NCBI GenBank assembly: GCA_947593655.1
Contig: CANQDS010000005.1
Coordinates: forward strand, 1-53,095
Length of the DNA: 53,095 nucleotides
Direction: 5' to 3'
Origin: an uncultured Lachnospiraceae bacterium
Lineage (GTDB): Bacteria; Bacillota; Clostridia; Lachnospirales; Lachnospiraceae
The stretch's first letter is position 1. Each line of letters begins with the position of its first letter. The notes under the pieces are model-generated. The model did not search any database and had not been told where the DNA came from. It saw only the letters and a program-made list of their open reading frames with translations. Of the stretch, positions 9,031 to 17,604 are shown in pieces. A program made the translations under genes and the position numbers.

Positions 9031-9693
9031 TTACACTTCTGTTTCGGCTGCAGTACTGTCTGCGGTCTCTTCCGCTGTTTTGTCTGCGGATTTCTTCCAG
9101 TCCTCGAATTTCTTCTCCACCGCTTCATATGTGCGCTGACTGAGATCCGGAAGGTCTTTCCCCCAGGATTTGGTCGCCTGCTTGAAGCCCTTCTTGAACG
9201 CATCCAACAGCTCGTCTGCTTTGTCCGGATCGTCGCCCGCAAGCGCTTTCGCGAAATCCAAGATCCGGTCGGACGTCTGCTCAACGCCCCAGTAGCCGTC
9301 CTCTGCGATATCAGCCTGTGCCTGTGCCTTTACATCGGCGGAAACCGTGAAATCGCCGCCTGCCAGAAATGCCCACATGCTGTCTGCCGTGCCGATGGTC
9401 TTGCCCTGCTGGAGCATCATCTTCTGCACGATGCCCATCAGCTGCTGGTTGCGCGCGTCTGCGTCCGCTTTCAGCTGTGCGATGATCGCCGAACGGTCTT
9501 TCTTCTCGGTGACATTGGCATCAGCCGCCTGAGCCGCTTCTGCAGATTTCTCATATACGACCGCGGTTTCGTCAAACGTACTCGAAGATGCGCCGGAAGA
9601 TTCCGCTGCGGAAGCGGCCTTCTCCGGAACCGGTGTATTGTTTGCTGCGCTGACGGCGGCAGCGCCGTACCCCTGAATCGAATTTACACTCAT
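9031..9693 (-). CDS. Hypothetical protein with flagellar-type promoter (DUF5610-like)
   Basis: A 220-residue alanine-rich, largely helical protein without a signal peptide. The N-terminus (MSVNSIQGYGAAAVSAANN) looks like those of flagellum-associated proteins in Clostridia. The core EDGYWGVEQTSDRILDFAKAL followed by a Trp-rich helix region recalls the DUF5610 group, from memory and not checked. The tail is Thr/Glu-rich low complexity. The ATG at 9693 follows GGGAGGG, so the 12 upstream in-frame codons are not used. A near-perfect sigma-28 promoter lies about 70 bases upstream and a strong terminator lies downstream, so the gene is a monocistron probably belonging to the motility regulon. Molecular function unknown. 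Confidence 0.8.
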   Translation of the reverse strand: MSVNSIQGYGAAAVSAANNTPVPEKAASAAESSGASSSTFDETAVVYEKSAEAAQAADANVTEKKDRSAIIAQLKADADARNQQLMGIVQKMMLQQGKTIGTADSMWAFLAGGDFTVSADVKAQAQADIAEDGYWGVEQTSDRILDFAKALAGDDPDKADELLDAFKKGFKQATKSWGKDLPDLSQRTYEAVEKKFEDWKKSADKTAEETADSTAAETEV

Positions 9694-9760
9694 AATGATA
9701 ACCCTCCCTGGCTGTGTATTGTCAGGCATCCATACCTGAATAGACTATTAGTTATATTTT

Positions 9761-9788
9761 ATATCGGCGTCGGAGAAGAGAAACTTTA
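9761..9788 (-). promoter_or_regulatory. Sigma-28 (SigD/FliA) type promoter
   Basis: Reading the minus strand, TAAAGTTT (9788-9781) is followed after 12 bases by GCCGATAT (9768-9761). Both boxes match the flagellar sigma consensus almost perfectly; the gap is one base longer than the most common spacing. It points at the leftward gene starting at 9693. Confidence 0.8.
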
Positions 9789-9797
9789 GGATAAAAA

Positions 9798-9826
9798 TTG
9801 CTTTTTTTTCAAAAAAATGGTAATAT
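9798..9826 (+). promoter_or_regulatory. Predicted sigma-A promoter for ispE-gntR
   Basis: TTGCTT at 9798-9803 and TAATAT at 9821-9826 with a 17-bp spacer. The promoter is back to back with the sigma-28 promoter of the leftward gene. Confidence 0.6.
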
Positions 9827-9831
9827 GAATG

Positions 9832-9848
9832 TTGTATACAGAATACAA
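9832..9848 (+). promoter_or_regulatory. Candidate GntR-type operator over the ispE start point
   Basis: TTGTATACAG at 9832-9841 is one base from the palindromic core TTGTATACAA known for B. subtilis GntR sites. A second reading is TTGTAT and ATACAA arms five bases apart. It lies just after the -10 box, where a repressor would block transcription. Confidence 0.5.
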
Positions 9849-9877
9849 AGTACAAAGAGAGCAGAGGGGAAAACAGA

Positions 9878-10771
9878 ATGGAGGAACTGACATTAAAGGC
9901 GCTGGCAAAGATCAATCTGGGGCTGGACGTCGTCCGCAGGAGGGAGGACGGATACCATGAAGTCCGCATGGTCATGCAGACGATTCATCTGTATGACCGC
10001 CTGAAACTGGCGAGGACGAAAAAACCGGGAATCCGGATCCGCACGAATTTATCGTTTCTGCCGGTAAATGAGAATAATCTGGTTTATAAAGCGGGTAAAA
10101 TGATACTGGATGAATTTCAGATTCCGGAAGGGGCCGATGTGCTGCTGGAAAAGCGGATCCCGGTTGCGGCCGGGCTGGCGGGCGGAAGCTCGGACGCGGC
10201 GGCAATGCTCTACGGGATGAACCGGCTGTTCGGTTTAGGGCTTTCCTTAGAGGAACTGATGGAGCGCGGCGTTTCCATTGGTGCGGATGTCCCGTACTGC
10301 CTGATGCGCGGAACGGCGCTTGCCGAAGGGATCGGGGAGAAGCTGACGCCGCTGTTTCCGATGGTGAAATGCCCGGTGCTGATCGCCAAACCGCAGATCG
10401 CGGTTTCGACCAAGTCCGTTTATCAGGGCTTAGAGCTTACAGAGGAGACGAAGCATCCCGACATCGACGGGCTGATGGCGGCGATGCGCGCAAAAGACCT
10501 TACGGCGGCCGCGGATAAGATGGAGAATCTGCTGGAAAACGTTACAATCCCGCGCTATCCGGTGATCGATGAGATTAAGAAACAGATGGAGCGTTCGGGA
10601 GCAGTCCGGGCCATGATGAGCGGGAGCGGGCCTTCGGTGTTCGGGCTGTTTGCCGACGGAAAACAGGCGAAACAGGCTTATAGAGACATGAAGAGATCCG
10701 GGCTTGCCCGTCAGGTCTTTTTGACATCCATATACAATAACCGGAGGGAGCAGGAGAACGATGAACGATGA
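9878..10771 (+). CDS. ispE: 4-diphosphocytidyl-2-C-methyl-D-erythritol kinase
   Basis: GHMP kinase that phosphorylates the 2-hydroxyl of CDP-methylerythritol in the non-mevalonate (MEP) isoprenoid pathway. Visible motifs are LKALAKINLGLDVVRRREDGYHEVRMVMQ at the N-terminus, the ATP-binding PVAAGLAGGSSDAAAML loop, GADVPYCLMRGTA, and the C-terminal MMSGSGPSVFGLF glycine loop. The 297-residue length is normal. AGAGGGG lies 8 to 9 bases before the ATG. The stop overlaps the start of the GntR regulator gene (ATGAACGATGA), so the two are co-translated; a candidate operator lies over the promoter. Confidence 0.96.
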   Translation: MEELTLKALAKINLGLDVVRRREDGYHEVRMVMQTIHLYDRLKLARTKKPGIRIRTNLSFLPVNENNLVYKAGKMILDEFQIPEGADVLLEKRIPVAAGLAGGSSDAAAMLYGMNRLFGLGLSLEELMERGVSIGADVPYCLMRGTALAEGIGEKLTPLFPMVKCPVLIAKPQIAVSTKSVYQGLELTEETKHPDIDGLMAAMRAKDLTAAADKMENLLENVTIPRYPVIDEIKKQMERSGAVRAMMSGSGPSVFGLFADGKQAKQAYRDMKRSGLARQVFLTSIYNNRREQENDER

Positions 10772-11435
10772 ATTAGTTTTAGATATGAACGTCTGCCTTC
10801 CGCTGCGGGACGTGGTGTTCCATACGCTGCGTGAGGCGATCCTGCGCGGGGATTTAAAGCCGGGAGAGCGGCTGATGGAACTGCAGCTTGCTTCACGGCT
10901 GGGCGTCAGCAGAACGCCGATCCGCGAAGCGATCCGGATGCTCGAGCAGGAAGGGCTTGCGGTCACGGTTCCCAGAAGGGGCGCGCATGTGGCAAAAATG
11001 ACGTTAAAGAGCATGGAAGATGTTCTGGAGATCCGGGAAACACTCGATGAATTTGCGGTTAAAATGGCATGTGAGCGCATTTCGCCGGAACAGCTGAAGC
11101 GTCTTCGGAGGATCAAGGATCATTTTGAAGCCTGTACGCGGACCGGCGACGTCAAGAAGCTGGCGGAGGCGGACGTCAGTTTCCACGATGCTATTTATGA
11201 AGCAACCGGAAATCCGCGGCTGGTCGGCATCTTAAACAATCTCCGGGAGCAGGTGTACCGCTACCGGGTTGAGTATCTGAAAAATCCGGACAATTACCCG
11301 GTGCTGATCCGCGAGCATAAAGCGATCGTGGAAGGTCTCGAGGAGAAGAATCCGGAAAAAGCGATACAGGCGATGCATGAGCATGTGGAGAACCAGGCGG
11401 CAGCGGTCAAGGCCATCATTCAGATGCAGACATGA
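10761..11435 (+). CDS. GntR family transcriptional regulator, FCD subfamily
   Basis: A 224-residue repressor or activator with an N-terminal winged helix (LREAILRGDLKPGERLMELQLASRLGVSRTPIREAIRMLEQEGL, about residues 18 to 65). The C-terminal all-helical FCD domain keeps the usual metal-binding positions (EADVSFHDAI, REHKAIVEGL, MHEHVENQ). Effectors in this subfamily are usually organic acids. It overlaps ispE by 11 bases and is followed by a terminator, so ispE and this gene form one unit. A GntR-like palindrome at the ispE promoter suggests autoregulation, which would tie isoprenoid precursor synthesis to its ligand. Confidence 0.93.
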   Translation: MNDELVLDMNVCLPLRDVVFHTLREAILRGDLKPGERLMELQLASRLGVSRTPIREAIRMLEQEGLAVTVPRRGAHVAKMTLKSMEDVLEIRETLDEFAVKMACERISPEQLKRLRRIKDHFEACTRTGDVKKLAEADVSFHDAIYEATGNPRLVGILNNLREQVYRYRVEYLKNPDNYPVLIREHKAIVEGLEEKNPEKAIQAMHEHVENQAAAVKAIIQMQT

Positions 11436-11483
11436 AACCGGAATAAAAAACAGGAATAAAACTAAATAAGATGCGCAGAATAA

Positions 11484-11510
11484 AGGATAGTGTAACAGCT
11501 ATCCTTTTTT
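11484..11510 (+). terminator. Rho-independent terminator of ispE-gntR
   Basis: AGGATAG and CTATCCT form a 7-bp stem with an 8-base loop, followed by TTTTT. Confidence 0.85.
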
Positions 11511-11562
11511 CGTGCGGAAACCCGCCGTCCGCCGCGGAAAAAGTGCTTTGGATGGAGGATGC

Positions 11563-13053
11563 ATGGAAGAAAAGACAAAAGTTTCAGCGGATATTGAACA
11601 GAATATTGCAAAATACAAAGAGATCTACGCGGACTGCGCGGATATCAAGATGCAGGAGATGATGCTGGGCGAAGATCAGGACTGCAAGTGTTTTCTGGCG
11701 TACATCGAGGTATCGATCCAGAATACGATGATCCGCAACACCGCGCTGGGGCGCTGCATCGGCTTTCTTTCGCAGATGCCGGGAAAAGAGAAAAAGAAGC
11801 TGCTCGATGAAAACGCGATGGGAATTGCGGACATTACCTGGCTGGAATACGTGGAAGATGCGGCGGAGGCCATGCTGACCGGAGATGCGATCCTGTTTGT
11901 GGACGGATACGAAAAAGCGGTGAAGATCGCAGATGCGGGCTATCCGGGCATGGGCGTGCAGGAGTCGGATTCGGAGAAGGTGATCCGCGGCTCCAACGAG
12001 GGGTTTACGGATTCCATCAAGATCAATACGGCCCTGATCCGGCGGAGAGTCCGCTCCACCCGGCTGTGCGTTCATGAACTGCAGACGGGCGTGCGCACGC
12101 ATACAAATGTGGATCTGGTCTATATGGAAGATCTGGCTTACCCGGAAGTGCTCCGCGAGATCGAAGAACGCTTAAAGCGCTATGAGATCGACGGAACGCT
12201 GGACAGCGGGGTGATCGAGCAGCTGGCGGAGGAAAAATGGTATTCCCCGTTTCCGCAGTTCCAGACGACGCAGCGCCCGGACCGGGCGGCGATGGCGGTG
12301 CTGGAGGGAAGGGTGGTTCTGCTTTCCGACAATTCGCCGGCCGCGCTGATCCTGCCGACCGATCTGAATTCGTTTTTAAAGACAAGCGACGATTATTACA
12401 ACCGGTTTGAAGCGGCCACGTTTGCAAGGCTTTTGCGCTATGCGGCGGGATTTTTTGCCATGACGCTTCCGGGGCTGTATCTGGCGATGACGAATTTCCA
12501 TACGCAGATTTTGCCGACGACGCTGCTTTTGTCCTTTCAGGAGGCGCGCCTGGGCGTTCCGTTTCCGGCGGCCCTCGAAGTGCTTCTGATGGAAATTTCG
12601 TTTGAACTGCTGCGGGAGGCGGGCGTCCGGCTGCCCGGCGCGATGGGAAATACGATCGGAATTGTCGGCGGACTGATCATCGGACAGGCTGCGGTAGACG
12701 CGAACCTCGTCAGTCCGATCGTCGTGATCATCGTTGCGTTTACGGCGCTGTGCTCCTTTGCGATCCCGAATGAGGAATTTGCGTTTTCCTTCCGGATCCT
12801 GAAATTTGCCTTTATCGGGCTGTGCGCCTGGGTTGGCTATTACGGTTTCCTGCTGGGGATCATGGCGGTGCTCGTCCATCTTTCACGGCTGCGGAGCTTC
12901 GGGATTCCGTACCTGACGCCGTTTGTCGGGGCGGAGCTCAACGGATATGAGGATGAAAGGGATTCCGTTTTCCGCTATCCGCTCCGGAAGCTGACGAAGC
13001 GCCCGATCTATGCGCAAAGAAACGAAAGAACGAAACTAAAAAAGAAAGAGTGA
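11563..13053 (+). CDS. Spore germination receptor A subunit (GerAA/SpoVAF family)
   Basis: The largest subunit of a nutrient germinant receptor in the inner spore membrane. The 496 residues comprise a long soluble N-terminal half (with RTHTNVDLVYMEDLAYPEVL and REIEERLKRYEIDGTLDSG typical of GerA) and a C-terminal half with about five membrane helices (FAMTLPGLYLAM, GNTIGIVGGLIIGQAAVDANLVSPIVVIIVAFTAL). The ATG at 11563 follows GGAGG; the frame is open further upstream to 11512, but that stretch adjoins the previous terminator. It is the first gene of an A-B-C operon that ends next to spoIIR. Confidence 0.95.
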   Translation: MEEKTKVSADIEQNIAKYKEIYADCADIKMQEMMLGEDQDCKCFLAYIEVSIQNTMIRNTALGRCIGFLSQMPGKEKKKLLDENAMGIADITWLEYVEDAAEAMLTGDAILFVDGYEKAVKIADAGYPGMGVQESDSEKVIRGSNEGFTDSIKINTALIRRRVRSTRLCVHELQTGVRTHTNVDLVYMEDLAYPEVLREIEERLKRYEIDGTLDSGVIEQLAEEKWYSPFPQFQTTQRPDRAAMAVLEGRVVLLSDNSPAALILPTDLNSFLKTSDDYYNRFEAATFARLLRYAAGFFAMTLPGLYLAMTNFHTQILPTTLLLSFQEARLGVPFPAALEVLLMEISFELLREAGVRLPGAMGNTIGIVGGLIIGQAAVDANLVSPIVVIIVAFTALCSFAIPNEEFAFSFRILKFAFIGLCAWVGYYGFLLGIMAVLVHLSRLRSFGIPYLTPFVGAELNGYEDERDSVFRYPLRKLTKRPIYAQRNERTKLKKKE

Positions 13054-13057
13054 AACG

Positions 13058-14149
13058 ATGTTTTCCAATAATCAAAAGATTTCCCTGCGCCAGACATTCC
13101 GGCTGTTTGTATTCGATTTTCTGGGGATCAGCACGCTGGTCCTGCCGACCTGGCTGGCGGGGACGACGGGAGTGTACGGTTTTGTCAGCATTCTGCTGGG
13201 CGGCGTTTTCGGGCTTCTCTATCTGGCCTATCTGGGCTGGGCGATGAACCGGATGCAGACGGATCTGTTTACCCATCTGTCCGGCGCTCCGGCGTGGACG
13301 CAGAAACTGCTTTACGGATACCTTTCCGCCTCCTGTATCCTCACATCGGGATTTCTGGCGGCGGTGTTTACGCGGCTGGTGCGCCGGAACCTGATCCGGG
13401 AGGAGTCCTATGCGCTGGTGCTGATCCTGCTTCTGGCAGTCGCCGGGTACGCGGTGACCGGCGGGATCGAAAGCCGGGCGCGGGTATACGAAGTGCTGTT
13501 CTGGTTTATCTTAATCCCGCTGTTTCTGATGCTGCTGTTTTCGCTAAAAGGCGTGGATCCGGAGTATTTCCGGCCGCAGGCCGCACCGGGGCTAATGAAT
13601 TTTGCAAAAGGCGGCTATATGGTCTTTCTCTGCTTTACGACGCTGTTTTTCATTCTGCTGTTTCCGCAGTATGTGAAACCGGAAAGTTCCGGAAAACGGC
13701 TGGTTTCCTGCGTCTGCTATGCGTTTTTATGCACGGAGGGGATCCTTCTTATCCTGTATGCGGTGCTTCTGGGAACGTTCGGGGAGGGGGCGCTTGCCAA
13801 AATGGAATTTCCGGCGGTGACGCTGATGAGCACGGTGCAGATGACGGGCGGTTTTCTGAAACGGCTGGATGCGATCATGATGGGGATCTGGTTTTTTACC
13901 CTGTTTGCGCTTTTGAACCTGAATCTTTTTTACGGGGCGAAAATGCTGGAAAAATGCACGGAGATTCCCGGAAATAAACGCTATGCGGGCATCGTGCTCG
14001 TGCTGGCGTTCCTTCTGGCGATGCTGTTTGAATATACGGACGGGATGACGGAATTTTTCTACCGGTTTTTCTGGTACGCGGGTGCGCCGCTCTACATTCT
14101 GATCCCGGCGTTTGCCGTATTCATGAGGAGGAAGAAGAAAAGTGAATAA
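13058..14149 (+). CDS. Spore germination receptor B subunit (GerAB/ArcD/ProY family)
   Basis: A 363-residue, ten-helix membrane protein of the amino acid-polyamine-cation fold, thought to bind the germinant. It begins ISLRQTFRLFVFDFLGISTLVLPTWLA and ends with a basic RRKKKSE tail. It starts four bases after the A subunit stop and overlaps the next gene by eight bases, so the three subunits are made together. The ligand cannot be predicted from sequence. Confidence 0.93.
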   Translation: MFSNNQKISLRQTFRLFVFDFLGISTLVLPTWLAGTTGVYGFVSILLGGVFGLLYLAYLGWAMNRMQTDLFTHLSGAPAWTQKLLYGYLSASCILTSGFLAAVFTRLVRRNLIREESYALVLILLLAVAGYAVTGGIESRARVYEVLFWFILIPLFLMLLFSLKGVDPEYFRPQAAPGLMNFAKGGYMVFLCFTTLFFILLFPQYVKPESSGKRLVSCVCYAFLCTEGILLILYAVLLGTFGEGALAKMEFPAVTLMSTVQMTGGFLKRLDAIMMGIWFFTLFALLNLNLFYGAKMLEKCTEIPGNKRYAGIVLVLAFLLAMLFEYTDGMTEFFYRFFWYAGAPLYILIPAFAVFMRRKKKSE

Positions 14150-14777
14150 AATAAGGAAACTACTGCTGGCTCTGCTGGTTTTCGGCGGCGCGGTGCAATT
14201 GGCGGGATGCCGGACGACGGAACTGGAAGACCGCAGTTTCCCGATGCTGGCGGCGGTAAAGGAAGATCCCGAAACGCAGCAGATCGGGTTTACCTGCGTA
14301 TTCCCCATCCTGCGCATGGAACCGGACGCGGCTGAGGAGTCGGGAGATGATCCTGCGGCGATGGAGTACGCCGGGGATTTTGCCGGGGCATGGGAAAAAT
14401 ATGAGGACAGTTTAAACAAGATCGCCGATTACAACCATTTAAAGGTTCTCCTCATGAATGAGGATTTTCTCAAAGACGATAAACAGTACGAGGCGATGCT
14501 GGCGTTTCTGCAGGAGGAGGAAAGTTTTCCGCGGAATACCTACGTCTGCATAACGGATGATCCGGAGGCGCTCCTAAAAGCCGGGGAAAATCTAAACGAA
14601 GATCTCGGAACGTATCTGGAAGAACTGCTGGAAAGCCACCGGAAGGGGAACGAGGCGATCCTGCCGACGCTCGGCGATCTGATGGATGAGAAGGAGAACC
14701 GGAGGAAAACCTGGGCGATCCCGTATCTGGCGCTTAAGGAGGATACGATCCTCTGGGACGGCAGCCGTGAAAAATAA
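14142..14777 (+). CDS. Short GerC-type germination lipoprotein (C subunit, C-terminal domain missing)
   Basis: A lipoprotein with signal peptide and lipobox LAGC (Cys near residue 23), fitting the Ger(x)C subunit position. The start is GTG at 14142 inside the end of the B subunit gene, with AGGAGGAAG upstream. At 211 residues it is a little over half of the usual 370 to 400 and appears to contain only the N-terminal domain. The following bases in the same frame do not continue a GerC-like protein, and I see no frameshifted remainder. It may be a naturally compact form or a truncation. Confidence 0.82.
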   Translation: MNKIRKLLLALLVFGGAVQLAGCRTTELEDRSFPMLAAVKEDPETQQIGFTCVFPILRMEPDAAEESGDDPAAMEYAGDFAGAWEKYEDSLNKIADYNHLKVLLMNEDFLKDDKQYEAMLAFLQEEESFPRNTYVCITDDPEALLKAGENLNEDLGTYLEELLESHRKGNEAILPTLGDLMDEKENRRKTWAIPYLALKEDTILWDGSREK

Positions 14778-14845
14778 TTGTATGGATCTTTCCGGACCGT
14801 GGAATGCTTTTCCTGTAGACATGATCAGGAAAGGGGAAAAACGGA

Positions 14846-15487
14846 ATGAAAGATTGGAAGAGAAATTGGAAGAAAAACCGGCTGAAGCAGACCGGCATAG
14901 CGGGGATTTTCGTGTGCCTGCTTATGGCAGGAGCGTTTCTCTATGGAAAAAGCAGGCCGGATCCGCTTCAGCCGGCGATCGCGGAGAAGATCCTGCGCTT
15001 CCATGTGCTGGCAAACAGCGACAGCGGGGAGGATCAGCGGGTGAAGGAACAGGTGCGGGATGCGGTAGGCGCGCTGCTGGAGCCGGAGCTGAAAGAGGCG
15101 GAGAATCTGGAGGAATCCCGCGCTGTCATAGAAAAGAATCTGGAGGCGATCACGGCCGAAGCGGAGGATACGCTGCGGGAAAACGGCTTTGATTATCCGG
15201 TCCGGGCCTGTCTGGCGCATACGTATTTTCCGGAAAAAACATACGGCGATTACACGTTCCCGGAGGGGGAATACGAGGCGCTGGAAGTGGTGCTGGGCGA
15301 AGGAAAGGGGCATAACTGGTGGTGCGTCCTTTATCCGAACCTGTGCTTCCGCGGGAGCGTGTTTGAGATCGTAAGCGAAGACGCCGGGGAAGTGCTGCGC
15401 GAAGTTTTAACGCCGGAGGAATACGAAGATGTTTTTGATTCCGGTAATTTCAGGATACGCTTTAAATTTCTTGAATATTTCCGATAA
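14846..15487 (+). CDS. spoIIR: Stage II sporulation protein R
   Basis: A secreted signal made in the forespore that triggers SpoIIGA to process pro-sigma-E in the mother cell. The 213-residue protein has an N-terminal membrane/signal segment (residues about 16 to 33) and the family core ILRFHVLANSDSGEDQRVKEQVRDAV. Near the end are PEKTYGDYTFPEGEYEALEVVLGEGKGHNWWCVLYPNLCF. GGGGAAAAACGG provides the ribosome site. It follows the germination operon by 68 bases on the same strand without a terminator, so it may be co-transcribed with it. Confidence 0.94.
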   Translation: MKDWKRNWKKNRLKQTGIAGIFVCLLMAGAFLYGKSRPDPLQPAIAEKILRFHVLANSDSGEDQRVKEQVRDAVGALLEPELKEAENLEESRAVIEKNLEAITAEAEDTLRENGFDYPVRACLAHTYFPEKTYGDYTFPEGEYEALEVVLGEGKGHNWWCVLYPNLCFRGSVFEIVSEDAGEVLREVLTPEEYEDVFDSGNFRIRFKFLEYFR

Positions 15488-15499
15488 AACAGGTAGAAT
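15471..15499 (+). promoter_or_regulatory. Predicted sigma-A promoter for the DUF1934 gene
   Basis: TTGAAT at 15471-15476 and TAGAAT at 15494-15499, 17-bp spacer. The -35 lies in the last codons of spoIIR. Confidence 0.65.
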
Positions 15500-15534
15500 G
15501 GTGTATCAGCACACAAAGGAGAATGGAAAAAAGC

Positions 15535-15984
15535 ATGAATAAAGATGTCATACTTTCGATCAGAGGGCTTCAGATGATCCCGCAGCAGGGGGAGGATTCC
15601 GTGGAGATGATCGCTCCGGGAAAATATTATTTTAAGAACGATAAGCATTTTTTCCTGTACGACGAAGTGGCGGAGGGATTTGAAGAGACGACCAGAAATG
15701 TGGTGAAGGCGGCGCCGGGCTATATGGAAGTGACCAAGGACGGGCTGATCAGCGGGCATATGGTTTTCGAGAAAAATAAAAAATATGTGACGTATTACTA
15801 CACACCGTTCGGCAGTATCCTGATCGGGATTTCGGCGACGAAAGTCGATGTGATCGAGGAGGAGAACGAGATCCGGATCGATGTGGAGTACGGGCTTGAG
15901 ATCAACAACCAGTTTGTGGCGGAATGCAGCATCCGCATGGATGCTACGCCAAAGACTTCCGGCGATTTCCGCCTGACTTCATAG
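15535..15984 (+). CDS. DUF1934 domain protein (YwiB-like)
   Basis: A cytosolic beta-rich protein of about 149 residues (NKDVILSIRGLQMIPQQGEDSVEMIAPGKYY, then YYTPFGSILIGISATKVDV and EYGLEINNQFVAECSIRM), matching the calycin-like DUF1934/YwiB family of unknown function. Two starts are possible: ATG 15523 sits one base after AGGAG, which is too close, and ATG 15535 gives a typical family N-terminus with a longer 13-base spacing. I chose 15535. It has its own promoter. Confidence 0.85.
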   Translation: MNKDVILSIRGLQMIPQQGEDSVEMIAPGKYYFKNDKHFFLYDEVAEGFEETTRNVVKAAPGYMEVTKDGLISGHMVFEKNKKYVTYYYTPFGSILIGISATKVDVIEEENEIRIDVEYGLEINNQFVAECSIRMDATPKTSGDFRLTS

Positions 15985-16072
15985 CGCTACATAAAAGAAT
16001 GTGTTTTCATGCATCCTTACACCGGATGCGGCCGCGAAAGCAGCCGATTCCAATATGCGCTTTGTTTGATAG

Positions 16073-16103
16073 AAAAAGAGAATCCTGCCCTGCAGGATCC
16101 TCT
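16073..16103 (-). terminator. Rho-independent terminator of the leftward membrane protein gene
   Basis: On the minus strand a 12-bp stem (AGAG plus ATCCTGC, with one G-T wobble, against GCAGGAT plus CTCT) has a 3-base loop and ends in a T-run. The gap back to 15984 holds a GCATCC/GGATGC hairpin and no gene. Confidence 0.82.
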
Positions 16104-16124
16104 TGCGCCGGCGCGTGCCGGAAC

Positions 16125-16655
16125 TTATGATTTCTTTTTCTTCGCATTCTGTTTCGCGCTTTTCGCGGCGGCTTCTTTCTCTTTCTCCGCCTTAAGCTCC
16201 GCGTTTAATTCGTCGTACTTGCTGCGGATCTTATCGCGGAACCTCTTTTTGCCGGCCGGCTTCTCCAACGGCTTGCGGAGGCCGCGGACGCTTGTGATGT
16301 AAAGCCCGCTGACCGATGCCCGGATTTCCTTCTTGACCGGGATCTCGTCAAAGATCTGGTCGTCCGCGATCAGGGACATAACCCTCGGCCCGATTTTGGC
16401 CTTGACGATCGGCATTTTGGAGCGGCGCATCAGCTTCGGCGTCTGTTCGAGAACCTGCTGCGGAAGCCCTGCGTCCTTCAGGGGCATCCGCTTCTTATCG
16501 ATGACCAGCATCGTGACGGTTTGCGCGGCAGCCGCGATCTGTGCGTCCTGTTCTTCCTTCTTCTTCTGCGCTTTCCTTCCGAGGATGAAAAGTACGACAA
16601 CCGCGATGAGAAGAACCGCGAGGATGATAAGCAATGCGATTGTAAATCCGTTCAT
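16125..16655 (-). CDS. Hypothetical single-pass membrane protein with basic tail
   Basis: A 176-residue protein with one N-terminal membrane helix (residues about 5 to 27, LLIILAVLLIAVVVLFILG) and then a basic stop-transfer (RKAQKKKEE). The soluble domain includes VTMLVIDKKRMPLKDAGLP and a conserved-looking IVKAKIGPRVMSLIADDQIFDEIPVKKEIRAS stretch. It ends with a very Lys/Ala-rich tail (EKEKEAAAKSAKQNAKKKKS). The ATG at 16655 follows AGGAGGAA; the open frame continues upstream but without a ribosome site. I do not recognise a named family. Confidence 0.8.
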   Translation of the reverse strand: MNGFTIALLIILAVLLIAVVVLFILGRKAQKKKEEQDAQIAAAAQTVTMLVIDKKRMPLKDAGLPQQVLEQTPKLMRRSKMPIVKAKIGPRVMSLIADDQIFDEIPVKKEIRASVSGLYITSVRGLRKPLEKPAGKKRFRDKIRSKYDELNAELKAEKEKEAAAKSAKQNAKKKKS

Positions 16656-16810
16656 GAAAATTCCTCCTGTTTTTCTGCTGAAAAACATTTTATCATTGAT
16701 GATGCAAAAAATCAACGTGAATAGGAAAAGTTCGCAGTAGATATTTTGCGGAGTATCATATATAATAGCAGTTAGGTGCGGTCTTTGCACACAGGACGGG
16801 AGACGGTGCG

Positions 16811-17602
16811 ATGTTTGGAAAAGAAGATGAATTAAAAGAATTAAAGACGGCCTTACAGACGCTCGACTGCGATATGGCGCTGGTGCGTTCCTGGCAGAAA
16901 GCGTATGAAAAGACGAAAAAGCAGCTGCCGGGCGTAAGGAGCCGCTACGATTCGGCGCATAGCGCGGCGGTTCTTGCAAAGCAGGATATGGAACTCTTAG
17001 AGCAGCAGATGAAGGAACCGGGCGCATGGAGCAGGGAGCGCGTGAAAGAATTCCAGTCCGTCATCCGGGAATTGAAGAAGCTGCAGAATGCGTTTGACCA
17101 TGAATTTGTGGTCAGCCGGGAGGACAAGGAACTGCATCTGACGTATGACACCGTGTTAAAGCTCGGCATGAAGGCCGGGGAGGAATTGGAAGGGAACATT
17201 ATCCTGCAGAGCGAGATCGAGAATGCGATCTCTCTGTTTCAGGAGAATCTGGAGAAAGAGGCGCCGGATTATTTTCAGCTGAGTTTCTTTTATCTGAACC
17301 ATTCGGACGCGGATCTGGTCGATCTGCCGCCCGCAGAGCGCCTGAAACGGGTTGAGGAGGTTTTTTCGGAAGAATTCCGCCTCCCGATGGAGGAACTTCT
17401 GACGGGGGCGTGCCGGAAGGCGGATACGCTCCGCGGCACGCTGGAGAGCGAGAAGGCGGCAAGCCGCCGGGCGGCCCGGATCTCGGAGGAACTGCAGATC
17501 CTCTGGAACGGCAGAGGAGAGGAGGCTGCGCCGGAAGAACGCGCGGGGCGGCTGATGAAGCAGCTGTGTGCGTCGGACGGGCAGCAGGAAAGGAGTCAGT
17601 GA
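16811..17602 (+). CDS. Hypothetical coiled-coil protein
   Basis: A 263-residue, highly charged and largely helical protein with no signal peptide or membrane segment. Heptad-like Leu/Glu/Lys/Gln spacing runs through most of it ([48 protein letters not shown]). A TATAAT at 16761-16766 without a clear -35 lies upstream. The stop is two bases before the next gene, so they form a pair. I do not recognise a family. Confidence 0.75.
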   Translation: MFGKEDELKELKTALQTLDCDMALVRSWQKAYEKTKKQLPGVRSRYDSAHSAAVLAKQDMELLEQQMKEPGAWSRERVKEFQSVIRELKKLQNAFDHEFVVSREDKELHLTYDTVLKLGMKAGEELEGNIILQSEIENAISLFQENLEKEAPDYFQLSFFYLNHSDADLVDLPPAERLKRVEEVFSEEFRLPMEELLTGACRKADTLRGTLESEKAASRRAARISEELQILWNGRGEEAAPEERAGRLMKQLCASDGQQERSQ

Positions 17603-17604
17603 AC

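Noticed and set aside
8938..9789. 283-codon plus-strand open frame, Cys/Arg-rich
   Set aside because: Shadow of the leftward gene that has a sigma-28 promoter, ribosome site and terminator.
16738..16766. Promoter for the coiled-coil gene
   Set aside because: TATAAT is perfect, but no acceptable -35 or extended -10 is present, so it is left as a remark only.
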